Shown piece after piece: positions 23,975 through 32,156 of a stretch of DNA of 64,000 bases. The stretch lies in the NCBI RefSeq assembly GCF_023078455.1, contig NZ_CP095740.1, positions 4,554,501 to 4,618,500 of the forward strand, in the 5' to 3' direction. The notes beneath the pieces were generated by a model that had not been told where the DNA came from, did no database searches, and saw only the letters and a program-made list of their open reading frames with translations. Positions within the stretch are counted from its first letter, which is position 1; each line of letters starts with the position of its first letter. The stretch comes from Luteibacter aegosomatis (GTDB lineage: Bacteria; Pseudomonadota; Gammaproteobacteria; Xanthomonadales; Rhodanobacteraceae). The translations under genes and the position numbers were made by a program.

Positions 23975-24802
23975 TCAGAACCACAGGCGCACGCCCGCCA
24001 CCCAGCGTCGATCGGTGACGCGGCGGCCGGCATCGCGCGCGATATCGGCCGTGGCGCCGGCCAAGTGCTCCCAGTCCACGCCCACGTAGGGCGCGAACGA
24101 GCGGGTGAACTCGTAACGCAGGCGCAGGCCGCCCTCGATGCTCGACACGCCGGCGCCCAGGCCACGTCGCGGATCTGCCCGGCCGTAGGCGTTGATCTCC
24201 AGCTCGGGCTGCAGGATCAGTCGCTGGGTGAAGAGCAGTTCGTATTCGCCACGCACGCGGGCCGCGGTACGGCCGCCCTGGCCCACGTACGCCGTCGCTT
24301 CCAGTTCGAAGCGGTAAGGCGCCAGCCCCTGCACGCCGAAAGCGGCCCATTGCCGCTCCGGGCCTTCGCCGATGTCGCTGCGCAGGCCGAGCTGCGCATC
24401 CCAGAACGGAGCGATCGCATGGCTCCAGAACGCCTCGACGTCACCGTCGCGTGGACGCCCGCCTTCCCGCTCACCCTCGCTACGCATCCAGAGCTTGTTC
24501 ACGTCGTTGCCGTACCATCCCTCGGCTTCCCACGACTGGCCATGACCGCCCTGCCCCGCGAACGCTTCCAGCCGATCGAGCAGCAGGTTGCCCACGGGCG
24601 CGGTGTCGTCCATGCCCATCATGTCCATGTCGTGCATGGGCGCCGGCGCCACGCCGTCGGACCAGTCGTCGCTGCGCGCGTCGGCCGGCGCATGGCCGCC
24701 CTGCATCGGCCCCATCGTCATGCCGTGCATGGCGTGATCCATCTCCTGCGACATCGCGGGAAAGGCGACGAGCAGGAGCTTCGCGAAGACGACCGCCCTC
24801 AC
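23975..24802 (-). CDS. copB: Copper resistance outer-membrane protein CopB
   Basis: A 275-residue protein of the CopB family. It has a short export signal (VRAVVFAKLLLVAFPAMS), then a Met/His-rich stretch (MDHAMHGMTMGPMQGGHAP, MHDMDMMGMDD) that suits copper sequestration. A beta-barrel-type domain follows (DRLEAFAGQGGHGQSWEAEGWYG...), ending with WVAGVRLWF, an outer-membrane C-terminal aromatic. It starts at GTG, overlapping the copA stop by 4 bp (GTGA), so the two genes are translationally coupled. It should bind or handle copper in the outer membrane. Confidence 0.93.
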   Translation of the reverse strand: MRAVVFAKLLLVAFPAMSQEMDHAMHGMTMGPMQGGHAPADARSDDWSDGVAPAPMHDMDMMGMDDTAPVGNLLLDRLEAFAGQGGHGQSWEAEGWYGNDVNKLWMRSEGEREGGRPRDGDVEAFWSHAIAPFWDAQLGLRSDIGEGPERQWAAFGVQGLAPYRFELEATAYVGQGGRTAARVRGEYELLFTQRLILQPELEINAYGRADPRRGLGAGVSSIEGGLRLRYEFTRSFAPYVGVDWEHLAGATADIARDAGRRVTDRRWVAGVRLWF

Positions 24803-26463
24803 GACACCACCACCTCGCGGAACATGCCCGCTTCCATGTGGTACAGCATGTGGCAATGGAAGGCCCAGCGCCCGGGATTGTCGGCGGTGACGGCGTAGGT
24901 CACCTGCTGCGCCGGCTGCACGTTCACCGTGTGCTTGCGTACCTGGAAGGCGCCGTCCGGCGATTCGAGCTCGCTCCACATGCCATGCAGGTGGATCGGG
25001 TGGTTCATCATCGTGTCGTTCACCAGGCGAAGGCGCAAGCGCTCGCCCTGGCGGAAATGGATGGGTTTGGCGGAGGAATACTTGACGCCGTCGAACGACC
25101 AGGCGAAGCGCTCCATGTTGCCGGTGAGGTGCAGCTCGATGGTGCGCGCCGGCTCGCGGCGGTCGGTGGCGCCGCCGGGCGTATGCAGGTCGGCGTAGGT
25201 GAGCACGCGATGCGGGCGCTCGCGCAGGCCCACGCCGGGATCGTCGAGGTTCGTCCTCGGCATGTCCACGCGCATGTCCACGCCGGGGCCGTATTCGGTG
25301 CGCGCGTGGTTGGCCATCACCATGTCGCCGCCGCCGCTCATCGAGCCCATCATGTCGCGCATGCTCAGTCGCGGGCGCGGATCGAGCGGCGGCACCGCCG
25401 CGCTCATGCCCACGCGCGGCGCCAGGGTGGCACGCGCGTAGCCCGAGCGGTCGATCGACTGCGCGAACACCGTATAGGCGCGGTCCTCCGTCGGCTCCAC
25501 GATCACGTCGTAGGTTTCGGCGGCCGACAGGCGCAGTTCGTCCACCTCCACCGGCTCCACGTCCTGCCCGTCGGCGGCCACCACGCGCATGCGAAGTCCG
25601 GGAATGCGCAGGTCGAAGATCGAGTTGGACGAACCGTTGACCAACCGCAGCCGCACGCGCTCGCCGGGGCGGAACAGGCCCGTCCAGTTACCCGTCGGCG
25701 TGCGGCCGTTGACCAGGTAGGTGTACGTGGCCCCGGAGACGTCGGCCAGGTCGGTGGGGTTCATGCGCATGCGGTTCCACATGCGGCGCATCGCCAGCGC
25801 CTCGCCGAGGCCCTTCTCGCGCGCGTCGCGCCGCAGGTCGCCCAGCGTCGGCTGGCCGTAGTTGTAGACGTCGGCACGCGAGCGCAGCTTCGCGTAGACG
25901 CGCTCGGGATCTTCGTCGGTCCAGTCGCTCAGCAGCAGCACGTGGTCGCGATCGCAACGATGGCGATCGCCGTCGCGCGGTTCGATCACGATGGCGCCGT
26001 AGAGCCCGCTCTGCTCCTGGAAGCGGCTGTGCGCGTGGTACCAGTACGTGCCCGACTGCTTCACGGCAAAGCGGTAGGTGAAGTCGCCCCGCGCGGGAAT
26101 GCCATCGAAACTCAGGCCCGGCACGCCGTCCTGGTCGGCCGGCACGATGAGGCCATGCCAGTGGATGGACGACGCGACGTCGAGGTGGTTCGACACGCGC
26201 AGCACCACATCGTCGCCTTCCCGCCAGCGCAGCGTCGGCCCGGGCACGCCGCCGTTCACCGTGACCGCGCGGCGCGAGCGACCGGTGAAATCCACCGCCG
26301 CCTCGCGGATCTCGAGCATCGCCTCCCTGCCCTGGTCCGCCGGCGGCTCCATCACGGCCGTGGCGAACGCCGGGCGGGCCACCCCGAAACCCAACCCCAC
26401 GCCCGCGAGGCCCAGCCCCTGGACGAAGCGGCGGCGCGGCAGGTGGATGGACGGATCGCGCAT
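24799..26463 (-). CDS. copA: Copper resistance multicopper oxidase CopA, Tat-exported
   Basis: A 554-residue periplasmic multicopper oxidase. The Tat motif PRRRFVQGLGLAGVGLGFG is at 9-27. Copper-binding blocks are HWHGLIVP, WYHAHSRFQEQ, HPIHLHGMW and the C-terminal HCHMLYHMEAGM that supplies the type 1 and type 2/3 ligands. A Met-rich insert (MRDMMGSMSGGGDMVM) is present but shorter than in plasmid-borne CopA. The ATG at 26463 is preferred over 26535 because the Tat signal begins there. It probably oxidises Cu(I) and binds copper, together with CopB. No copRS, copC or copD is adjacent. Confidence 0.95.
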   Translation of the reverse strand: MRDPSIHLPRRRFVQGLGLAGVGLGFGVARPAFATAVMEPPADQGREAMLEIREAAVDFTGRSRRAVTVNGGVPGPTLRWREGDDVVLRVSNHLDVASSIHWHGLIVPADQDGVPGLSFDGIPARGDFTYRFAVKQSGTYWYHAHSRFQEQSGLYGAIVIEPRDGDRHRCDRDHVLLLSDWTDEDPERVYAKLRSRADVYNYGQPTLGDLRRDAREKGLGEALAMRRMWNRMRMNPTDLADVSGATYTYLVNGRTPTGNWTGLFRPGERVRLRLVNGSSNSIFDLRIPGLRMRVVAADGQDVEPVEVDELRLSAAETYDVIVEPTEDRAYTVFAQSIDRSGYARATLAPRVGMSAAVPPLDPRPRLSMRDMMGSMSGGGDMVMANHARTEYGPGVDMRVDMPRTNLDDPGVGLRERPHRVLTYADLHTPGGATDRREPARTIELHLTGNMERFAWSFDGVKYSSAKPIHFRQGERLRLRLVNDTMMNHPIHLHGMWSELESPDGAFQVRKHTVNVQPAQQVTYAVTADNPGRWAFHCHMLYHMEAGMFREVVVS

Positions 26464-26589
26464 GCGTGGGCCGGGTGATCGAAGGGGAGGCCACGAGGGT
26501 AAACACCCGCGCCGCACGTCGACAACTCTGGACATGGCTCTGCGCGCTTTTCCACGGGTCGTTCACCGCCACCGGCACATCCTCGCCGC

Positions 26590-29148
26590 ATGAGCCTCGA
26601 CCGGTACCGTCGCAAGCGTGATTTCACCAGGACGCGCGAACCGGCGGCCGACGCGGCCGTGCCGAAGGGCGCCCGTGCCATCTTCGTGGTGCAGTTGCAT
26701 CATGCCTCGCGCCGGCACTTCGATTTTCGCCTGCAGGTGGGCGACGCCCTGCGCAGTTGGGCGGTACCCAAGGGCCCCAGTTACGACCCCAAGGTGAAGC
26801 GCCTCGCCGTGGAGGTCGAAGATCACCCGGTGTCGTACGCCGATTTCGAAGGCGACATCGAGGAAGGCTACGGCAAGGGTCACGTGGACACCTTCGACCA
26901 CGGCATCTGGGCGACGGCCGGCGATGCGGAAACGCAGTTGCGCAGGGGCCATCTCACCTTCGACCTGTACGGCGAACGGCTCAAGGGCCGCTGGCACCTG
27001 GTGCGCAGCGGCCGCAAGGAGCGCCAGCCCGCGTGGTTCCTGATCAAGGCCGAGGACCGCTACGCCGGCGACGTCGAAGCGGACGACCTGCTCGACGCGA
27101 AGATGCGCGAAAGCACGCGCCGCGCGGCGAAGACGCCCGCCACGAAGGCGGCCGCGAAGCGTTCCACCGCACGCAAGAAGGCGCCACCGAAAACGCGCAA
27201 GGTCTCGATCGCCAGCCTGCGCAAGGCCGTGGCCGCCACGAAGGGCGCGAAGCGAGCCGCCGTGCCGCACGATTTCTTCGCGCCCCAGTTGGCACGGCTG
27301 CACGACGCACCGCCCAAGGGCGACGAATGGCTGCACGAGGTGAAGTGGGATGGCTACCGCATCCTCGCCGGCGTCGCGAACGGCGACGTCACGCTGTGGT
27401 CGCGCAACGCGCTGGTCTGGAACGAACGCGTGCCCGACATCGTGCAGGCCGTGGAGGAACTGGGCTTGGACAGCGCGCGCCTCGACGGCGAGCTGATCGC
27501 CCTGGACGCGCAGGGCCGCAGCGACTTCAACGCCTTGCAGAAGACGCTGTCCGGCGAGGCGCAGGCGCCGCTGGTCTACATGCTGTTCGACCTGCCCTAC
27601 CTCGAAGGCCACGACCTGAGCCGCGCGGCGCTCGTCGATCGCAAGGCCCTGCTCGAGCGCCTGCTCGCCCACGCACCCGAGCGACTCGGTTACAGCTCGC
27701 ACAACCTCGGCGACGGCGACCAGGTGTTCGCCATGGCCATGGAACAGAAGCTCGAAGGCATCATCTCCAAGCGGGCCCAGGGGGCGTACCACAGCGGACG
27801 CAACGACGACTGGTGGAAGATCAAGCGGCTGGAGAGCGACGAGTTCGCGGTGGTCGGCTACACGCCGGCCAAGGGTTCGCGCGTGTCGTTCGGTTCGCTG
27901 TTGCTCGCGCGCCCCGCCGAGGGCGGCGGCTGGACCTACATGGGCCGCGTGGGCACGGGCTTTACCGACCAGATGCTTCGCGACCTGGGCAAGTCGCTCG
28001 CCAAGGGTGGCGCGAAAAAGCCCGTCGTGCGCATCGACGACATCGATCCGATGCTGCGCGGCGCGCTGTGGGTCGCGCCCACCGTGGTCGCCGAGGTCTA
28101 TTACCGGGGCATCGGCAACAAGCACCTGCTGCGCCAGCCGAGCCTGAAGGCGTTGCGCGTGGACAAGTCGCCGGATGACCTGCGCGATTCGGACCGCTCG
28201 CCACGCGGGAAAACGACTCGGCAGGCTACCGGCGAGCTGGCGATCACCCACCCCGACCGCCTCGTCTATCCCGACGACGGCATCACCAAGCAGGACGTGG
28301 TCGACTACTACCGCGCCGTGATGCCCTGGCTGCTGCCGCCCATCGCCGACCGGCCGACGTCGATCATCCGTTTCCCCGACGGCATCGCCAAGCACGGTTT
28401 TTTCCAGAAGCACGTGATGCCAGGGCTGAAACGCGTCGGCACCGCGAAGCTCAAGGAAGACTCCGGCGCCCAGGCGGTCTACCTGTATCCGAAGGACGCG
28501 GACGGCCTCATCGAACTGGTGCAGTTCGGCGCCGTGGAATTCCATCCCTGGGGTTCGCACGTCGATACGCCCGACCTCGCCGACCGCGTGGTCTTCGACC
28601 TGGATCCGGGCGACGGCGTCGAATGGCGGCGAGTGATCGCCGCCGCGCGGCTGATGCGCGACGTGCTGGGCCAGCTCGGCCTGCAATCGTTCGTACGCAC
28701 CACCGGCGGCAAGGGCCTGCACGTGGTGGTGCCGCTCAACCCCGGCGCGGACTGGGCCACGGTGAAACGCTTCGCGCGCGGGGTGGCCGAAACCCTCGCC
28801 GCCATGCACCCGCTGGAATTCGTCGCCAGCGCCACCAAGCGCATCCGCAACGGTCGCATCTACATCGATTACCTGCGCAACGGGCGCGGCGCCACGGCGG
28901 TGGCCTCGTACTCGCTGCGCGGACGACCGGGCGCGCCCGTGGCCGTGCCCTTGCGCTGGGAGGAACTGGGCCGCCTCGCGTCGGCGGCGGCATTCGACCT
29001 GCATTCGGTGCCGAAACGGCTTTCCCGGCAGAAGCGCGATCCGTGGGAAGGCATCGACGCCGTACGCCAGGACCTGGCCGCCGTGGAAGCCCGGCTCGGC
29101 GGCCTTTCGGAGGCACCCGTCCCCCGTAAGCGTTTGCGGACCAAGTAG
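26590..29148 (+). CDS. ligD: Non-homologous end-joining DNA ligase LigD (PE-LIG-POL)
   Basis: An 852-residue three-domain protein. Residues about 1-165 are the 3'-phosphoesterase domain (QLHHASRRHFDFRLQVGDALRSWAVPKGPS). A Lys/Ala-rich linker lies at about 175-220. The ATP-dependent ligase domain has the nucleotidyl-lysine motif EVKWDGYRI (Lys near residue 252), LDGELIALD and GIISKR. The C-terminal polymerase/primase domain has DLDPGDGVEW and RTTGGKGLHVVVPL. This is the pseudomonad domain order. LigD repairs double-strand breaks with Ku, but no ku gene is in the window. It is divergent from copA. Confidence 0.96.
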   Translation: MSLDRYRRKRDFTRTREPAADAAVPKGARAIFVVQLHHASRRHFDFRLQVGDALRSWAVPKGPSYDPKVKRLAVEVEDHPVSYADFEGDIEEGYGKGHVDTFDHGIWATAGDAETQLRRGHLTFDLYGERLKGRWHLVRSGRKERQPAWFLIKAEDRYAGDVEADDLLDAKMRESTRRAAKTPATKAAAKRSTARKKAPPKTRKVSIASLRKAVAATKGAKRAAVPHDFFAPQLARLHDAPPKGDEWLHEVKWDGYRILAGVANGDVTLWSRNALVWNERVPDIVQAVEELGLDSARLDGELIALDAQGRSDFNALQKTLSGEAQAPLVYMLFDLPYLEGHDLSRAALVDRKALLERLLAHAPERLGYSSHNLGDGDQVFAMAMEQKLEGIISKRAQGAYHSGRNDDWWKIKRLESDEFAVVGYTPAKGSRVSFGSLLLARPAEGGGWTYMGRVGTGFTDQMLRDLGKSLAKGGAKKPVVRIDDIDPMLRGALWVAPTVVAEVYYRGIGNKHLLRQPSLKALRVDKSPDDLRDSDRSPRGKTTRQATGELAITHPDRLVYPDDGITKQDVVDYYRAVMPWLLPPIADRPTSIIRFPDGIAKHGFFQKHVMPGLKRVGTAKLKEDSGAQAVYLYPKDADGLIELVQFGAVEFHPWGSHVDTPDLADRVVFDLDPGDGVEWRRVIAAARLMRDVLGQLGLQSFVRTTGGKGLHVVVPLNPGADWATVKRFARGVAETLAAMHPLEFVASATKRIRNGRIYIDYLRNGRGATAVASYSLRGRPGAPVAVPLRWEELGRLASAAAFDLHSVPKRLSRQKRDPWEGIDAVRQDLAAVEARLGGLSEAPVPRKRLRTK

Positions 29149-29178
29149 ACTGGTACATCATCGCCACCCTCCGTGCTT

Positions 29179-30069
29179 ATGTTCGCTTCGCTACCTACCT
29201 TCCTGCGTGTTCCCCTGGCCTGCCTGCTGCTCCTGGTGAGCACGGTATGCCACGTGCTGCCGCTGTTCGCCCTGACCGCGGTGCGCCTGGTGTTGCCCCT
29301 GCCCTTCGTTCGCCGCGCCTGCGCCGCCGCGTTGGTGCGCATCGCCGAGAGCTGGTTGTCCATCAACGGCTGGCTGTTCGACGCGTTCACGCCCACGCGA
29401 TGGCACGTCGAGGGTATCGACGGGCTCGGTCGCTACGAAAACTTCCTGATCGTCTGCAACCACCAGAGCTGGGTGGACATTCCCGCCTTGCAGAAGGTCT
29501 TCAACCGCCGTATTCCCTTCATGCGCTTCTTCCTGAAGAGCCAGCTGATCTGGGTGCCGCTGCTGGGCCAGGCGTGGTGGGCGCTGGACTTCCCCTTCAT
29601 GAAGCGTCACACGCGGCAGCAGATCGAAGCCCGTCCGGAACTGCGCAACCGCGATCGCGAAGCTACCCGTCGCGCCTGCGAGAAGTTTCGCCGCGTGCCG
29701 GTGTCGATCATGAACTTCACCGAAGGCACGCGCTTCACACGCGCCAAGCACGATGCGCAGGGTTCGCCGTATCGCCACCTGCTGAAACCGAAGGCGGGTG
29801 GCGTGGCCTTCGTGATCGATGCGATGGGCGAGGCGATAACCCATATCCTCGACGTCACCATCGCCTATCCCGGCGGCCCCGGCAGCATGATGGACATGAT
29901 CGCCGGGCGCGTTCGCGAGGTGCGGCTGCACGCGCGGCGCCTGTCGATTCCCGCCGGCATGCGCGGCGATTACGACGGTGACGCGGCGTTCCGTGAGCGA
30001 TTCCAGGCGTGGATCAATGGGATCTGGGCGGAAAAGGATGCGCGGATCGATGCGATGCTGGCGGGGTGA
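29179..30069 (+). CDS. Acyltransferase (YihG/PlsC-like 1-acyl-sn-glycerol-3-phosphate acyltransferase family)
   Basis: A 296-residue membrane protein with N-terminal hydrophobic segments (VPLACLLLLVSTVCHVLPLFALTAVRLVL). The acyltransferase motif I is NHQSWVD (NHx4D), and motif III-like FTEGTRFT follows, with KPKAGGVAFVIDAMG. This matches the YihG-type acyltransferases related to PlsC. It should acylate a lysophospholipid. A GTG two codons upstream (29173) is an alternative start. No Shine-Dalgarno decides between them. It begins 30 bp after ligD. Confidence 0.9.
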   Translation: MFASLPTFLRVPLACLLLLVSTVCHVLPLFALTAVRLVLPLPFVRRACAAALVRIAESWLSINGWLFDAFTPTRWHVEGIDGLGRYENFLIVCNHQSWVDIPALQKVFNRRIPFMRFFLKSQLIWVPLLGQAWWALDFPFMKRHTRQQIEARPELRNRDREATRRACEKFRRVPVSIMNFTEGTRFTRAKHDAQGSPYRHLLKPKAGGVAFVIDAMGEAITHILDVTIAYPGGPGSMMDMIAGRVREVRLHARRLSIPAGMRGDYDGDAAFRERFQAWINGIWAEKDARIDAMLAG

Positions 30070-30106
30070 ACCCTGCGTCGCGAAATCCGGCTTCACCGCC
30101 GTGGCG

Positions 30107-30127
30107 CCGGCCTGCGCCGGCGCGACG
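30107..30127. repeat. GC-rich palindrome at a convergent junction
   Basis: A GCGCCGGC / GCCGGCGC-type palindrome lies in the 96-bp gap between the convergent acyltransferase and metallo-beta-lactamase stops. Its centre (CCGGCCTGCGCCGG) is shared with the hairpin at 39065-39094. Likely a short REP-type element or bidirectional transcription end. Confidence 0.5.
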
Positions 30128-30165
30128 GATAAGTGCCTCGACGTAGCCGGTCGTCGCGTGACGCT

Positions 30166-30960
30166 CTAGCGCTTCTCTTCCCCAAGCTTTTCGTCGAGCC
30201 GCTTGCGTCCTGCCTCCGCGTAGCTCTTGCAGGTCTTCCCTTCACCCTGCTCCGGATGCGGCGTGACCAGGATGTCGCAGGGTAGCGACGCCACGCGATC
30301 GAACGTCTTGCGGAACTCGGCGACGAAGGCGGGATGATCGCTGTAGCGGTAGCCATCCGACGTGAACGCGTAGAGGCTGTCGACGAAGGCGATGTGCTTG
30401 CAGGCCTGGCCTTCGCAGGCGTCCCACGTCCACGCCGTGCCGCCGTGCGTATGGCCCGGCGTGACGTGCGCCGTGAGCTTCAGCGGACCCAGCGTCACCA
30501 CGCTGCCGTCGACGATGTCGCCTTTCGCATCGACCTTGGGGTAACCGTCCTCGCCGGGGGAATACTGCGGATCCTCCGGATCCTTGCCGCCCAGGCGCAT
30601 CATGTTCGCGCTGGCCGCCGTGGCTCGCACGGTGGCACCGGTGTCCTTCGCCAGCTGCGCGATGGCGCCCGCGTGGTCGTGGTGGGCGTGGGTGTTGAGG
30701 ATGAGCTTGACGTCGTCGAGGCGGAAGCCGAGCTTGCGGATGTTCGCCTCGATCAGGGGCGCGTTCTTCACGAGCGTGCCGTCGATGAGGATGTGACCCT
30801 GCGGCGACGTCACGAGGATGGCGGAGAGGCCCTTCGTGCCGACCTGGTAGGTGTTGCCGTAGATGACGTGCGGGGCGACCGGCTCGCTCCAGGCGGACGG
30901 CATCTGGGCGAAGACGGGCAGGGCGGCAAGGCAGGCCAGGGCGGTGAGCGTGCGGCGCAT
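30166..30960 (-). CDS. Subclass B3 metallo-beta-lactamase
   Basis: A 264-residue exported MBL. After a signal peptide (MRRTLTALACLAALPVFA) the complete B3 zinc set is present: His91, His93, Asp95 and His96 in NTHAHHDHAG, His170 in VTPGHTHGGTAW, and His235 in LVTPHPEQ. The N-terminal part (APHVIYGNTYQVGTKGLSAILVTSPQGHILIDG) matches the chromosomal B3 enzymes of environmental xanthomonads and relatives. It should hydrolyse beta-lactams in the periplasm; B3 enzymes often include carbapenems, but activity is not proven by sequence. There is no adjacent AmpR-type regulator and no mobile element. Confidence 0.88.
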   Translation of the reverse strand: MRRTLTALACLAALPVFAQMPSAWSEPVAPHVIYGNTYQVGTKGLSAILVTSPQGHILIDGTLVKNAPLIEANIRKLGFRLDDVKLILNTHAHHDHAGAIAQLAKDTGATVRATAASANMMRLGGKDPEDPQYSPGEDGYPKVDAKGDIVDGSVVTLGPLKLTAHVTPGHTHGGTAWTWDACEGQACKHIAFVDSLYAFTSDGYRYSDHPAFVAEFRKTFDRVASLPCDILVTPHPEQGEGKTCKSYAEAGRKRLDEKLGEEKR

Positions 30961-31088
30961 CGGGGCGTGTCCGTTGGGTTGCGGATGCGCAGGATAAGCG
31001 GGAGTTGTGGCTTTTTCGTGGGGCTAAACGGCGAAAACCGTACTTCTCGCCGTGGGCACCGGCCTGCATCGGGTTATCGCGCGCACGC

Positions 31089-32156
31089 TCATGCGGCTCT
31101 TCGCTTCTTCCGCGCCCGCCAGAACAGCACCCCCGTCACCCACAGGAACATCGGCAACATGCCGGTGACGCACGCGACGATGCGCCAGGCCAGACCGCCC
31201 ACGGCCGCCGAATGGATCGGAAACAGCGCATTGGCCACGCTACCGCCCGTGCCGAGCTTCGTCGCGTCGTCACCACCCACCACGGTGGCCGTCGACGGAT
31301 CCAACCACAGCGAACTGCGGCCGACGAGATTCCATTCCCCCGGACGGCGGATGCGCATCACCAGGGTACCGTTGCCTTTGGACGGCAGCATGAGGCGGGT
31401 GAGCTGGGCATCGGGCGCGGCGGCCTGCGCGTTGACGAGTACGGCGGGCCAGTCGATGGCATCGGCCGTGGGCAGCGTCGGCGGTCGTGCGCTCTTTTCG
31501 CCGGACATCGCCATGAGTCCCGTGCGCACCGCGCCACGATAGGCCATCGTGGTGCCGGTGCCGATCATCACGACCAGCAAGGGCAGGGCGGCCACGCCGA
31601 CGAAACGGTGGAAGCTCGCCCAGCGCAGCACCGGCGGATTCGCATGGGGCTTGAGGTGTTTCAACGCACGTTGACGTCCCGGCCAGTACAGCCACACGCC
31701 GGAAAACAGCATGAACAGGCCCGTGCACGCGACCGCGCCCAGGACCGTCTCGCCCAGCTCGCCGCCGAGCAGGTGCGTATGCCAGTCCAGCAGGGCCAGC
31801 AACACGTCGCGCGACTTCACGCGGTGAAGCAGCAGCTCGCCGCTGGTCGCGTCGAAGTAGTAGCGGTCGCCCCCCTTCGCGCCCGCTCCCCATACGGGCA
31901 GCTCGGCGTCGGGCACGGTGACGCTGCGCAACTGTTTCCCTACCGGCGAATGCAGCAACGCATCCAGCGCGCGTCCCTGCGTGTCGAGATCGGGCAGGGC
32001 GCGCGAAACCAGTTCGGGATGGCTCGCGGCAAGCAACGGCTCTTCGAAGAGGAGCACGCTGCCCGCCAGCATGACCAGCGCCAGCACCAGGCCGAGGCTC
32101 AGCCCGAGCCACAGGTGCAAGGTCTTCAACGCGGAGCGGATGGGGCGGGATGTCAT
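31089..32156 (-). CDS. PepSY-associated TM-domain protein (siderophore-reductase type)
   Basis: A 355-residue inner-membrane protein with four predicted membrane segments (LHLWLGLSLGLVLALVMLAGSVLLFEEPLL; VLGAVACTGLFMLFSGVWLYWPG; FVGVAALPLLVVMIGTGTTMAYRG; IVACVTGMLPMFLWVTGVLFW) and the PepSY-type periplasmic part. Conserved His residues (LDWHTHLLGG, SFHRFVG) suit haem or metal binding. Members encoded beside TonB receptors often reduce ferric siderophores. Its ATG overlaps the TonB receptor stop by one base (TGATG), so it is translationally coupled to it. Confidence 0.9.
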   Translation of the reverse strand: MTSRPIRSALKTLHLWLGLSLGLVLALVMLAGSVLLFEEPLLAASHPELVSRALPDLDTQGRALDALLHSPVGKQLRSVTVPDAELPVWGAGAKGGDRYYFDATSGELLLHRVKSRDVLLALLDWHTHLLGGELGETVLGAVACTGLFMLFSGVWLYWPGRQRALKHLKPHANPPVLRWASFHRFVGVAALPLLVVMIGTGTTMAYRGAVRTGLMAMSGEKSARPPTLPTADAIDWPAVLVNAQAAAPDAQLTRLMLPSKGNGTLVMRIRRPGEWNLVGRSSLWLDPSTATVVGGDDATKLGTGGSVANALFPIHSAAVGGLAWRIVACVTGMLPMFLWVTGVLFWRARKKRRAA

